From Methanomicrobiales archaeon (GTDB taxonomy: Archaea; Halobacteriota; Methanomicrobia; Methanomicrobiales; Methanoculleaceae), in assembly GCA_012511245.1 (NCBI GenBank), contig JAAZGM010000238.1, positions 1-7,039 of the forward strand: a stretch of DNA of 7,039 nt, written 5' to 3'. A model generated the notes under the pieces. It searched no databases and was not told the DNA's origin. It saw only the letters and a list, made by a program, of their open reading frames with translations. Both the position numbers and the translations under genes were made by a program. Each line of letters starts with the position of its first letter. Position 1 is the stretch's first letter. Below, piece by piece: positions 1 through 5,163 of the stretch.

Positions 1-1
1 C

Positions 2-829
2 ATCCCGGTGAGCGAGGTCGTGGTCTTTGAGGGCGGTGGCGAACGGCTTGATTATGTCCCGGAGGAGGCAAAAGAGCAGGCTGCGGCGCTTCTTGATATG
101 GGTATCGAGAACTTCAGGGAACGGCATGCAAAGATCGAGCCGATCCGGGGTCTTCCCGTGCGGGAAGCGGTCGTCGGGTTCGCCCCCGAGAGCATCGTCG
201 CGGCGCTCGGCGGGAGTCTCGATCCTCTGCTTGGCGCCATCAAAGACGGCACCATCCGGGGCATCGTGGGGCTCGTCTCCTGCACGACGTTGCGCGACAC
301 CGGGCAGGATGTCCATACCGTCGCGATCGCGGAGAAGTTGATCGCCCGCGACATCCTGATCCTCGGGATGGGCTGCGGGGTTGCCGCCCTCCAGGTCGCC
401 GGGCTCTGCTCGCCCGAGGCGAAGGAGAAGGCCGGGCCGGGGCTCAAAGGGCTCTGCACGGCGCTCGGCGTGCCGCCGGTGCTCGGCTTTGGAACCTGCA
501 CCGACACCGGCAGGTGCGCCGACCTCCTCCTCTCGGTCTCGGAAGCCCTCGGCGGCGTCCCCATCCCCGACCTCCCGGTCGCCGTCGCTGCACCGGAGTA
601 TATGGAGCAGAAGGCGACGATCGACGCCCTGTTCGCGCTCGCGCTCGGCCTCTACACCTACGTCAACCCGATCCCGACGGTGACCGGGGGGCCGGATCTC
701 GTCAAACTCCTCACGGAGGATCTCCGGTGGATCACCGGCGGGGTGCTCCGCGTCGAGACGGATGCGGATGCGGCGGTGGATGGGATAGCCGGACATATCG
801 AGGAGAAGAGGAAGAAACTCGGGATATAA
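2..829 (+). CDS. cooS: Anaerobic (Ni-Fe) carbon monoxide dehydrogenase catalytic subunit CooS, C-terminal part
   Basis: Interconverts CO and CO2 with electrons passed to ferredoxin; a soluble homodimer in the known family. Only the C-terminal ~275 residues are visible. The frame is open from base 2, and the GTG at 8 is very unlikely to be the start because the family is about 630 aa long. Numbering from that GTG, the landmarks of the C-terminal half are present: C92 (VSCTT), C123 (MGCGVAALQVAGLC) and C164 (GFGTCTDTGRC), which line up with the cysteine ligands of the Ni-Fe-S C-cluster, and K202 in APEYMEQKA, which lines up with the catalytic acid/base lysine. The ending EEKRKKLGI is also typical. 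The first ligand motif reads SCTT where well-studied bacterial enzymes have GCNN, suggesting a divergent CooS clade. No cooF, cooC or acetyl-CoA synthase gene follows. The B and D cluster region lies outside the window. Family assignment is confident; the clade is inference. Confidence 0.93.
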   Translation: MPVSEVVVFEGGGERLDYVPEEAKEQAAALLDMGIENFRERHAKIEPIRGLPVREAVVGFAPESIVAALGGSLDPLLGAIKDGTIRGIVGLVSCTTLRDTGQDVHTVAIAEKLIARDILILGMGCGVAALQVAGLCSPEAKEKAGPGLKGLCTALGVPPVLGFGTCTDTGRCADLLLSVSEALGGVPIPDLPVAVAAPEYMEQKATIDALFALALGLYTYVNPIPTVTGGPDLVKLLTEDLRWITGGVLRVETDADAAVDGIAGHIEEKRKKLGI

Positions 830-840
830 GGCACCACATC

Positions 841-846
841 TTTTTT
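841..846 (+). terminator. T-tract after cooS
   Basis: Six T residues begin 11 nt after the cooS stop codon (827-829). Archaeal transcription commonly ends at U-tracts without a strong hairpin, and none is obvious here. The placement suggests cooS is the last gene of its transcript. Confidence 0.45.
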
Positions 847-1128
847 GTTGGAGAGGGCGGTAGCGGAAGATTGCATCGAAAGGTTTACCCGCTGCGCCCC
901 GACTCACGGGTTATCACGGAACTGTCAGGGGTATCCGGGATAGCGATTTTGGGGTTGCTCCATGCACGAGCCACAAGGGGATATCGCTGTGGGGGAAGGG
1001 GCGTGCCCCCTGTCTCTGTATACTCAACAACCTTTGAACTTCCAATCGCTACCGTGTATTCGGCCGTCGTTGACCCCCACCCCACCCGGCCTTCGGCCTC
1101 CTCCCCCGCCCGAGGGCGGGGGCAGTCA
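847..1128. other. Gene-poor intergenic stretch
   Basis: No open frame here has a convincing start, ribosome binding site or recognisable protein. Short frames on both strands encode low-complexity Pro/Arg/Gly-rich strings typical of chance ORFs in GC-rich DNA. The visible structure is a short GGGG-cgtg-CCCC hairpin at 998-1009 and the GC-rich hairpin pair listed separately. The stretch may be an interspersed repeat or the debris of a lost gene; nothing in the sequence decides between these. Confidence 0.5.
1088..1122. repeat. GC-rich double inverted repeat
   Basis: Two adjacent palindromic elements. GGCC-ttc-GGCC spans 1088-1098. The perfect 9-bp inverted repeat CCCCCGCCC / GGGCGGGGG spans 1103-1122; physically this is an 8-bp stem with a CGAG loop. 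It ends 6 bp before the first 51-bp tandem repeat unit, so the two could form one composite element. No T-tract follows on the + strand, so a terminator role is weak. It could be a REP/BIME-like interspersed element. Confidence 0.55.
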
Positions 1129-1303
1129 TGGCGATATCCGGGGAAAGCCGTGTTCCGGGATATGACTGAGGGTGGATCGTGGCGATACCCGGGGAAAGCC
1201 GTGTTCCGGGATTTGACTGACGGCGGATCGTGGCGATACCCGGGGAAAGCCGTGTTCCGGAATTTGACTGACGGTGGATCGTGGCGATACCCGGGGAAAG
1301 CCG
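1129..1303. repeat. 51-bp tandem repeat, three full copies plus a 22-bp partial
   Basis: Units start at 1129, 1180, 1231 and 1282 (last one partial). Each begins TGGCGATACCCGGGGAAAGC (copy 1 reads TATCC where later copies read TACCC) and ends near GGTGGATCG or GGCGGATCG. Copies 2 and 3 differ at only a few positions and copy 1 is the most diverged, which suggests stepwise duplication. The unit length is a multiple of three, so frames on both strands stay open through it (17-aa repeats). However, the + frame begins inside cooS out of frame and none has a plausible start, so it is called non-coding. It lies just upstream of the promoter of the gene at 1383. Confidence 0.9.
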
Positions 1304-1344
1304 CACCCTGAACCGGCTATGCAAGCGGGAGCACCCGGGCGGAA

Positions 1345-1360
1345 CGGAAAGCGTTTAAGG
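1345..1360 (+). promoter_or_regulatory. Archaeal BRE/TATA-like promoter for the membrane protein gene
   Basis: CGGAAA (1345-1350) followed by GCGTTTAAGG (1351-1360) resembles a BRE plus TATA box. A transcription start about 25 nt downstream falls at about 1380, essentially at the ATG at 1383. No Shine-Dalgarno sequence precedes that ATG, which fits a leaderless or nearly leaderless mRNA. Confidence 0.5.
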
Positions 1361-1382
1361 TCTGGCTGCCCACGAAGCACTG

Positions 1383-1898
1383 ATGAGCTCCATACGCCGC
1401 ACGGGAGCGGATCTTCTCCTGATCACCCTTCTCCTCCTCGTTCTCACCCAGCCCGGCGCACTCGTCCTTGCCGGGTTCGATCCGCCGTTTGGCCCCCTGG
1501 TGAACCTCACCACGTGGATGGCCGCGTTCGTCGGCGCCTCCCCCCTCGCCATCCTCTACATCCTCATCAGGAGTGACTCGCTCGGAAGACGGTTCCTCCC
1601 GGTAACGGTGGCCTATATCGCCCTGATACTTGCCGTCGCCTGCGCGGCGTACTTCCTGCAGCAGCCCCTCTTTGAGGGGTTCAGGGCGCCGGGCTACGAA
1701 CAGACGTTCCCGGTCTTCCTTGCCGCCTCCGTGCTGACCGCCATCATCTCCCTCTCGCTCCTCCCCGCCGGCCTCATCGCCTACGCGGGAAACCCCGAGA
1801 ACCTCTCCCTGCTCGCCGTGAACGCCATACTCCTGGCGGCAGCTGTGCTGCTCTGGCGCCTTCGTTCGCGGGGCAAAGGGCCATATGGGGATCTTTGA
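1383..1898 (+). CDS. Small multi-pass membrane protein, unknown function
   Basis: A 171-aa very hydrophobic protein with about five predicted membrane segments near residues 9-31, 41-62, 71-92, 109-133 and 140-159. The basic N-terminus (MSSIRRTG) and basic C-terminal tail (WRLRSRGKGPYGDL) suggest positive-inside anchoring. No conserved catalytic or cofactor motif is visible and I do not recognise the family. The ATG at 1383 is chosen because a TATA-like box lies at the spacing expected for a leaderless transcript, and the hydrophobic segment begins soon after. It appears monocistronic: a T-tract lies 28 nt beyond the stop, and the next gene is about 100 bp away with its own leader. That the ORF is a real gene is supported by length, membrane pattern and upstream signal; its role is unknown. 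Confidence 0.7.
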   Translation: MSSIRRTGADLLLITLLLLVLTQPGALVLAGFDPPFGPLVNLTTWMAAFVGASPLAILYILIRSDSLGRRFLPVTVAYIALILAVACAAYFLQQPLFEGFRAPGYEQTFPVFLAASVLTAIISLSLLPAGLIAYAGNPENLSLLAVNAILLAAAVLLWRLRSRGKGPYGDL

Positions 1899-1925
1899 GC
1901 AGGCCGGCCTCGGGAGTCGACGGCA

Positions 1926-1936
1926 TTTTTTTATCC
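1926..1936 (+). promoter_or_regulatory. T7 tract with TATA-like sequence: terminator and/or promoter
   Basis: Seven T residues (1926-1932) followed by ATCCC lie 28 nt after the membrane-protein stop and about 65 nt before the next ATG. The tract can serve as a U-tract terminator for the upstream gene, and its TTTTTTATC end can serve as a weak TATA box for the downstream gene, with initiation near 1955-1960. The sequence does not say which, or whether it does both. Confidence 0.4.
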
Positions 1937-1960
1937 CCCAACAACAAAGGCTGGATCATA

Positions 1961-1981
1961 TCCGGCACACCTGATGCCGGA
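1961..1981 (+). promoter_or_regulatory. 7-bp dyad in the leader of the sirohaem protein gene
   Basis: TCCGGCA (1961-1967) and TGCCGGA (1975-1981) form a perfect inverted repeat with a 7-nt spacer. It ends 4 nt before the GAGAGGT ribosome binding site (1986-1992) of the gene at 1998. If transcription starts near 1955-1960, the dyad would be the first structure in the mRNA. It may be an operator near the start site or a 5' leader hairpin. Confidence 0.45.
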
Positions 1982-1997
1982 AAATGAGAGGTAGATC

Positions 1998-2690
1998 ATG
2001 GAAGACGGACCAAGGGGAGCAATCGTCCAGAGAGACAGAACATCCTACGCTATCGTGCCGAGAACACCTGCAGGGATCGTCAGCCCTGAGCACCTTGAGA
2101 GCATCATCAAGGTCGTCAGGCGCTACAACATCCCCGTCATCAAGATGACGTCGGGGCAGCGGATGGTGCTCGTGGGCATCAAGGAAGAGGATATCGAGAA
2201 GATCTGGGACGAACTCGGGATGACCGTCGGGCAGGCGACCGCGCCTTGCGTCCACTACGTCCAGGCATGCCCGGGGACGGTGACGTGCAAATACGGCAAA
2301 CAGGATTCCCTGGCGCTCGGCCTTGAGATCGAGGAACTCTACCAGGACATGAACCTGCCGGCAAAGTTCAAGATGGGGGTCTCCGGATGCCCCCGGTGCT
2401 GCGGCGAGAGTTACCTCCGGGACATCGGGGTCATCGGGGACGCAAAGGGCTGGAACGTCATCTTCGGGGGCAACTCCGGCGGCCGTCCTCGGATCGGCGA
2501 TGTCGTTGCAAAGAACCTCTCCAAAGAGGAGGTTCTCGACCTTACCCGCCGGCTGCTCGAGTACTACAGGAAGAACGCACGACCGGGCGAGCGGACCGCA
2601 CGGTTCGTCGAACGCGTCGGGTTTGAGACCATCAGAAGCGATCTCCTGACCCTCATCCCCTACATACCGCTGGATCCCACCCGACCTTAA
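1998..2690 (+). CDS. Stand-alone sirohaem/[4Fe-4S] sulfite/nitrite reductase-like protein (Dsr-LP type)
   Basis: A 230-aa protein with the half-domain plus sirohaem-domain order of the nitrite/sulfite reductase family: an N-terminal ferredoxin-like half-domain (about residues 10-75), then the cofactor domain. The [4Fe-4S]/sirohaem signature is complete: ACPGTVTC (C91-x5-C97) and SGCPRCCGES (C131-x3-C135), with KMGVSGCP and RDIGVIG typical of the family. C84 and C134 are additional. It is much shorter than assimilatory enzymes (about 500-600 aa) and has no C-terminal ferredoxin domain or flavin partner. This matches the small sulfite-reductase-like proteins known from methanogens, whose substrate is often unknown. 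The ATG at 1998 has GAGAGGT upstream with 5-nt spacing. It is probably cytoplasmic and monocistronic. Family and cofactors are confident; sulfite, nitrite or another substrate cannot be told from the sequence. Confidence 0.9.
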   Translation: MEDGPRGAIVQRDRTSYAIVPRTPAGIVSPEHLESIIKVVRRYNIPVIKMTSGQRMVLVGIKEEDIEKIWDELGMTVGQATAPCVHYVQACPGTVTCKYGKQDSLALGLEIEELYQDMNLPAKFKMGVSGCPRCCGESYLRDIGVIGDAKGWNVIFGGNSGGRPRIGDVVAKNLSKEEVLDLTRRLLEYYRKNARPGERTARFVERVGFETIRSDLLTLIPYIPLDPTRP

Positions 2691-2756
2691 AAAAAGCCTG
2701 GCAGGGGCGCATGGTCGTATACCCGGGTGCCGTCCGGTTATCCGCACCGTCACCAC

Positions 2757-2787
2757 CGGAGGGGTGCACCAGAATTAAACCCCTCCG
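2757..2787 (+). promoter_or_regulatory. 9-bp inverted repeat enclosing a TATA-like box
   Basis: CGGAGGGGT (2757-2765) and ACCCCTCCG (2779-2787) are perfect inverted copies separated by 13 nt. The AT-rich segment AATTAAAC (2773-2780) runs through the spacer and is the best TATA-box candidate for the gene starting at 2822, predicting a start near 2800-2806. The arms are centred 22 bp apart, about two helical turns. This geometry suits a dimeric repressor that blocks TBP/TFB, though an RNA hairpin from an upstream start is possible. Confidence 0.5.
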
Positions 2788-2811
2788 CATCCCATATTCT
2801 CTATACTACTC

Positions 2812-2817
2812 AGGTGA
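2812..2817 (+). promoter_or_regulatory. Ribosome binding site fixing the start at 2822
   Basis: AGGTGA lies 4 nt before the ATG at 2822 and matches the archaeal anti-Shine-Dalgarno. It argues against the in-frame upstream ATG at 2711, which would run through the promoter dyad. Confidence 0.6.
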
Positions 2818-2821
2818 CACC

Positions 2822-3607
2822 ATGCCGTTTCGCACGTTCCTGAATCGCCTCCTGCGACTCATCGGCCGGGGAGACCGGAGTTTGTCCGGGGCAGAGACCA
2901 GTGACGCCTGTTCTTTCATCATCGATCCTTTTGCCGAGGACGGCATCGATGCGGGAGAGGTTCGCGGGGGATCGATACCGGTGGATGCCATCCATACTGC
3001 CTGCCGGAGGATGCAGGGAGCGAGAACAAAACGAGAACTCCTCCGCACCATCGCGGATGAAGTGGCGCTATTCGACCTGCACGACCTCGAGGCGATGAAC
3101 GCCGGGTTCGAGCGCAAAGTTGCGAACCTCCCGCCGGACTACCGCGACCGCCTCGTTGCAAGCGTCAGGGAGGAGATCTTCGGGGCACATCACCGCCTGG
3201 TCCTCCTCTCGCGGAACGGCTCCAGCCCGGGTATGGACGAACGCCCGGATACGGCATCCGGCGCCTACTGGGCTATGGTGGCCGGGGCCTGCACTGAGAA
3301 AGCACAGGAGAAGGACCCGAAGTACCTCTACCTGAAGTATCTCCTCTCCGGGTTCGTCATGTTCGTCCTCAAAGAGCCTGCCCACCCGGTCGGCACCCCC
3401 TTTCCCGGCGGGCAGATCGTCGACGAGTGGGAAGGAACCTATCTCTGCCCCGTCCGGGACAGGGCCGACGATGTTCCTTATGCCCTCTGCCCCTACTGTC
3501 CGGCGGTCCAGAGCGTTGAGCCGACCTACCCGGAGATGCGGGCCCGGCGGCAAGAACAGCGGAAGCGGGAGTGCCTTGAGAACTACTGGACGAACTACAA
3601 AGGCTAA
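2822..3607 (+). CDS. DUF2115 / UPF0305-like methanogen protein
   Basis: A 261-aa protein resembling the DUF2115 (UPF0305) family of uncharacterised proteins found mostly in methanogens. Visible features are a basic N-terminus (MPFRTFLNRLLRLIGRG), a largely helical charged middle part (about residues 55-185) and a C-terminal cysteine cluster. In that cluster, GGQIVDEWEGTYLCPVRD is followed by ALCPYCPAVQ (C209-x13-C223-x2-C226), which looks like a metal or Fe-S site but has only three cysteines. The last ~25 residues are Arg/Glu-rich. The start at 2822 follows a good ribosome binding site; a longer frame from 2711 is rejected. The gene ends 39 nt before the next start, so it may be transcribed with the cupin/ferredoxin cluster, although a separate promoter-like AT-rich patch exists at the junction. 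Family assignment is from remembered motif resemblance; function is unknown. Confidence 0.75.
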   Translation: MPFRTFLNRLLRLIGRGDRSLSGAETSDACSFIIDPFAEDGIDAGEVRGGSIPVDAIHTACRRMQGARTKRELLRTIADEVALFDLHDLEAMNAGFERKVANLPPDYRDRLVASVREEIFGAHHRLVLLSRNGSSPGMDERPDTASGAYWAMVAGACTEKAQEKDPKYLYLKYLLSGFVMFVLKEPAHPVGTPFPGGQIVDEWEGTYLCPVRDRADDVPYALCPYCPAVQSVEPTYPEMRARRQEQRKRECLENYWTNYKG

Positions 3608-3612
3608 ATATC
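3605..3612 (+). promoter_or_regulatory. Weak TATA-like box before the first cupin gene
   Basis: TAAATATC overlaps the stop codon of the preceding gene. A start about 25 nt downstream (about 3633) would leave a short leader containing the GGAG at 3634-3637. This suggests the cupin cluster may have its own promoter, but the match is loose and read-through from the gene at 2822 is equally possible. Confidence 0.25.
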
Positions 3613-3646
3613 GCGAGAGGCTTGTATAACATTGGAGATGCGTATC

Positions 3647-3985
3647 ATGAAGATCGTTGACGTATCAAAGGAGCCGATCAGCAAGACCCCGCACAACGTC
3701 GATGCCCGGAAGGTCTACGACACCGAGCACGCGACGGCGGTTGTGATCACGCTTGCGCCCGGTGAGGCGCTCAAGAAGCACATAACCCCGGTGGATGTCT
3801 TCTTCTACGTCCTTGAGGGGACGGGTATCGTCGAGATCGGCGATGAGCGCGTAGAGGTCGGGAAGGATCACCTGGTCGAGAGCCCGGCAAAGATACCCCA
3901 CCTCTGGGCAAACGAGAGCGATCAGCCCTTCAAGGTGCTCGTGGTGAAAGTCCCGCGCCCGACGACCGGGACAAGACTGCTGTGA
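3647..3985 (+). CDS. Single-domain cupin protein (first of two)
   Basis: A 112-aa protein that is essentially one cupin beta-barrel. Cupin motif 1 is modified: GEALKKHITPVDVFFYVLEG keeps one His (H45) but lacks the second His of HxH, with D50 near the usual Glu position. Motif 2 is PAKIPHLWAN with H85. H75 (GKDHLVESP) is another possible ligand. A metal site is therefore plausible but not canonical. The ATG at 3647 is preferred because GGAG at 3634-3637 lies 9 nt upstream; in-frame starts at 3632 (TTG) and 3638 (ATG) lie on or next to that site. The next gene follows after 7 nt, so the two are very probably cotranscribed. Small cupins range from sensors and isomerases to binding proteins, so no reaction is assigned. 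Confidence 0.88.
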   Translation: MKIVDVSKEPISKTPHNVDARKVYDTEHATAVVITLAPGEALKKHITPVDVFFYVLEGTGIVEIGDERVEVGKDHLVESPAKIPHLWANESDQPFKVLVVKVPRPTTGTRLL

Positions 3986-3992
3986 GTGTGCA

Positions 3993-4766
3993 ATGGTCAT
4001 CGAGTCGATACCGAAGGCTGTAGGGTTTATCTACGGCCTTCTTGCTTTTGTCACCCTCATCTGGCTCTGGTACTCCGGCCGGTTCACTCGTCGGCGCGCG
4101 ATGCCGTTCCTCGTCATCTCAGCGGCGCTCGGGTTCCTGGTCTTTGCGCCGGTCTACCCTTACCAACTGCAGATGGTCGTCCTCCGGGATACGGCGGCGC
4201 TCGGATCGCCGCTTCCCATGGCGCTCGGTGCACTCCTCGTCTTCGTCGTTCTCGCCTTTGTCGTCGGCCGGGTCATCTGCGGACAGGTCTGCCCGGTGGG
4301 AGCCGTCCAGGAACTTATGTATCACGTACCGATCGCAAAACGCGGCCGTGCAGATAGCCGTGCCCCGGTTGCGGTCAGGGCGGTCGTCTTCGCCGTCTTC
4401 CTCGTGATCGCTCTCGGGTTCTCGGCAAACCTTCTTGGACTCATAGGTCTTCCCGCCTTCTTCTACCTCGCGGTCGGGAGCGTATCGTTCTTTCTCTTCC
4501 TTGGAATCGTCCTCCTCTCCGCTGTCGTCTACCGCCCGTTCTGCCGCTTCATCTGCCCGTATGGGGCTCTCCTCGCCCCACCGGCATCACGAGCCCTCTA
4601 CCGGCTCAGGAGGACGGAGGCCTGCATCGACTGCCGGAAGTGTGAGCGGGCATGCCCGACGGGGGCGGCGGATCCCGCTGCCGGTCTCGGTGAGTGTTAT
4701 CTCTGCGGCAGGTGCACGGAGGTCTGCCCCGTGGACGGGGCGCTCGTTTACGGGCGGAAGATATGA
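3993..4766 (+). CDS. NapH-like membrane protein with two [4Fe-4S] ferredoxin clusters
   Basis: A 257-aa integral membrane electron-transfer protein of the NapH/NosR/MauN type. There are about five membrane segments near residues 8-27, 37-54, 76-95, 128-150 and 155-178. Two CxxxCP motifs follow membrane segments: CGQVCP (C96, C100) and CRFICP (C184, C188). The C-terminal cytoplasmic tail carries two full [4Fe-4S] motifs: CIDCRKCERACP (C211, C214, C217, C221) and CYLCGRCTEVCP (C235, C238, C241, C245). In NapH-like proteins such tails move electrons between a membrane donor and a soluble or periplasmic partner. Here no nap or nos gene is near; the partners on either side are cupins. It starts 7 nt after the upstream cupin stop, implying translational coupling. 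Architecture is confident; donor and acceptor are unknown. Confidence 0.93.
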   Translation: MVIESIPKAVGFIYGLLAFVTLIWLWYSGRFTRRRAMPFLVISAALGFLVFAPVYPYQLQMVVLRDTAALGSPLPMALGALLVFVVLAFVVGRVICGQVCPVGAVQELMYHVPIAKRGRADSRAPVAVRAVVFAVFLVIALGFSANLLGLIGLPAFFYLAVGSVSFFLFLGIVLLSAVVYRPFCRFICPYGALLAPPASRALYRLRRTEACIDCRKCERACPTGAADPAAGLGECYLCGRCTEVCPVDGALVYGRKI

Positions 4767-4799
4767 GAAGGGTAGATAAACAAGGGACATCAGAGTAAA

Positions 4800-4809
4800 G
4801 GAGAGTGAT
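4800..4809 (+). promoter_or_regulatory. Ribosome binding site of the second cupin
   Basis: GGAGAGTGAT resembles the archaeal consensus. GGAG (4800-4803) is 6 nt from the GTG at 4810 and 12 nt from the in-frame ATG at 4816, which favours the GTG start. An ATG at 4808 is in another frame. Confidence 0.5.
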
Positions 4810-5163
4810 GTGTCGATGGCGAAAGAGAGACGCGCAGAGTTACAGGGCAAAGTTCTCCGGTTGCCGGAGCTTGTCGGCTACCAGGATGGGACCGTAGCGA
4901 GCAGGATGATCGTCAACAACCGATCGGGGAGCATCACCCTCTTCTCGTTCGACGAGGATGAGGGGCTCTCGGAGCACACCGCACCTTATGATGCGGTGGT
5001 GACGATCCTCGACGGCGAGTGCGAGGTCTGGATCGCAGGCGAGACCCACCAGATGAGTGCGGGAGAGACGATCATCTTCCCGGCAGACGTCCCGCACGCC
5101 CTCTCGGCGATAACCCGGTTCAAGATGTCGCTCACGATGATCCGGGGGAGGGAGGGGGCGTGA
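4810..5163 (+). CDS. Single-domain cupin protein (second of two)
   Basis: A 117-aa cupin barrel. Motif 1 reads LSEHTAPYDAVVTILDGE: H56 is present, the second His of HxH is absent, and D61 stands near the usual Glu. Motif 2 reads FPADVPHALSA with H96. The pattern H-x-x-P-x-D plus P-A-x-[I/V]-P-H is shared with the cupin at 3647, although the two proteins otherwise differ, so they may bind the same type of metal or ligand. The start is taken as GTG 4810 from ribosome binding site spacing; ATG 4816 would give 115 aa. It lies 43 nt after the ferredoxin gene and its stop overlaps the next start (GTGA at 5160-5163), so it belongs to the same operon. Small one-barrel proteins of this type are often annotated only as cupin domain-containing. 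The reaction is unknown. Confidence 0.88.
   Translation: MSMAKERRAELQGKVLRLPELVGYQDGTVASRMIVNNRSGSITLFSFDEDEGLSEHTAPYDAVVTILDGECEVWIAGETHQMSAGETIIFPADVPHALSAITRFKMSLTMIRGREGA
5151..5155 (+). promoter_or_regulatory. Ribosome binding site for the 91-aa gene
   Basis: GGAGG inside the coding end of the second cupin lies 4 nt before the GTG at 5160. It decides this start over the far-upstream in-frame ATG at 5019, which would overlap the cupin by about 140 bp. Confidence 0.55.

Noticed and set aside
1129..1303. CRISPR array
   Set aside because: The 51-bp units are directly tandem with no unique spacers, and no cas gene is nearby.
514..1311. 265-codon + strand open frame running from inside cooS through the tandem repeats
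   Set aside because: It overlaps cooS in another frame, is Arg/Pro/Gly-rich as expected for a shadow frame, and owes its length to the 51-bp repeat being divisible by three.
2726..2748. GGTGC/GCACC inverted repeat as a terminator for the sirohaem protein gene
   Set aside because: The stem is only 5 bp, the spacing is wide and no T-tract follows.
1956..2756. 266-codon - strand open frame opposite the sirohaem protein gene
   Set aside because: It is antisense to a gene with a complete cofactor signature, and its Asp/Leu/Arg/Pro-rich translation is typical of the complement of GC-rich coding DNA.
2711..2821. 37-residue N-terminal extension of the DUF2115-like protein
   Set aside because: It would run through the promoter dyad, while AGGTGA directly precedes the ATG at 2822.
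3068..3553. 161-codon - strand open frame opposite the DUF2115-like gene
   Set aside because: It is antisense to a gene with its own ribosome binding site and cysteine motif; no start signal or recognisable domain is seen.
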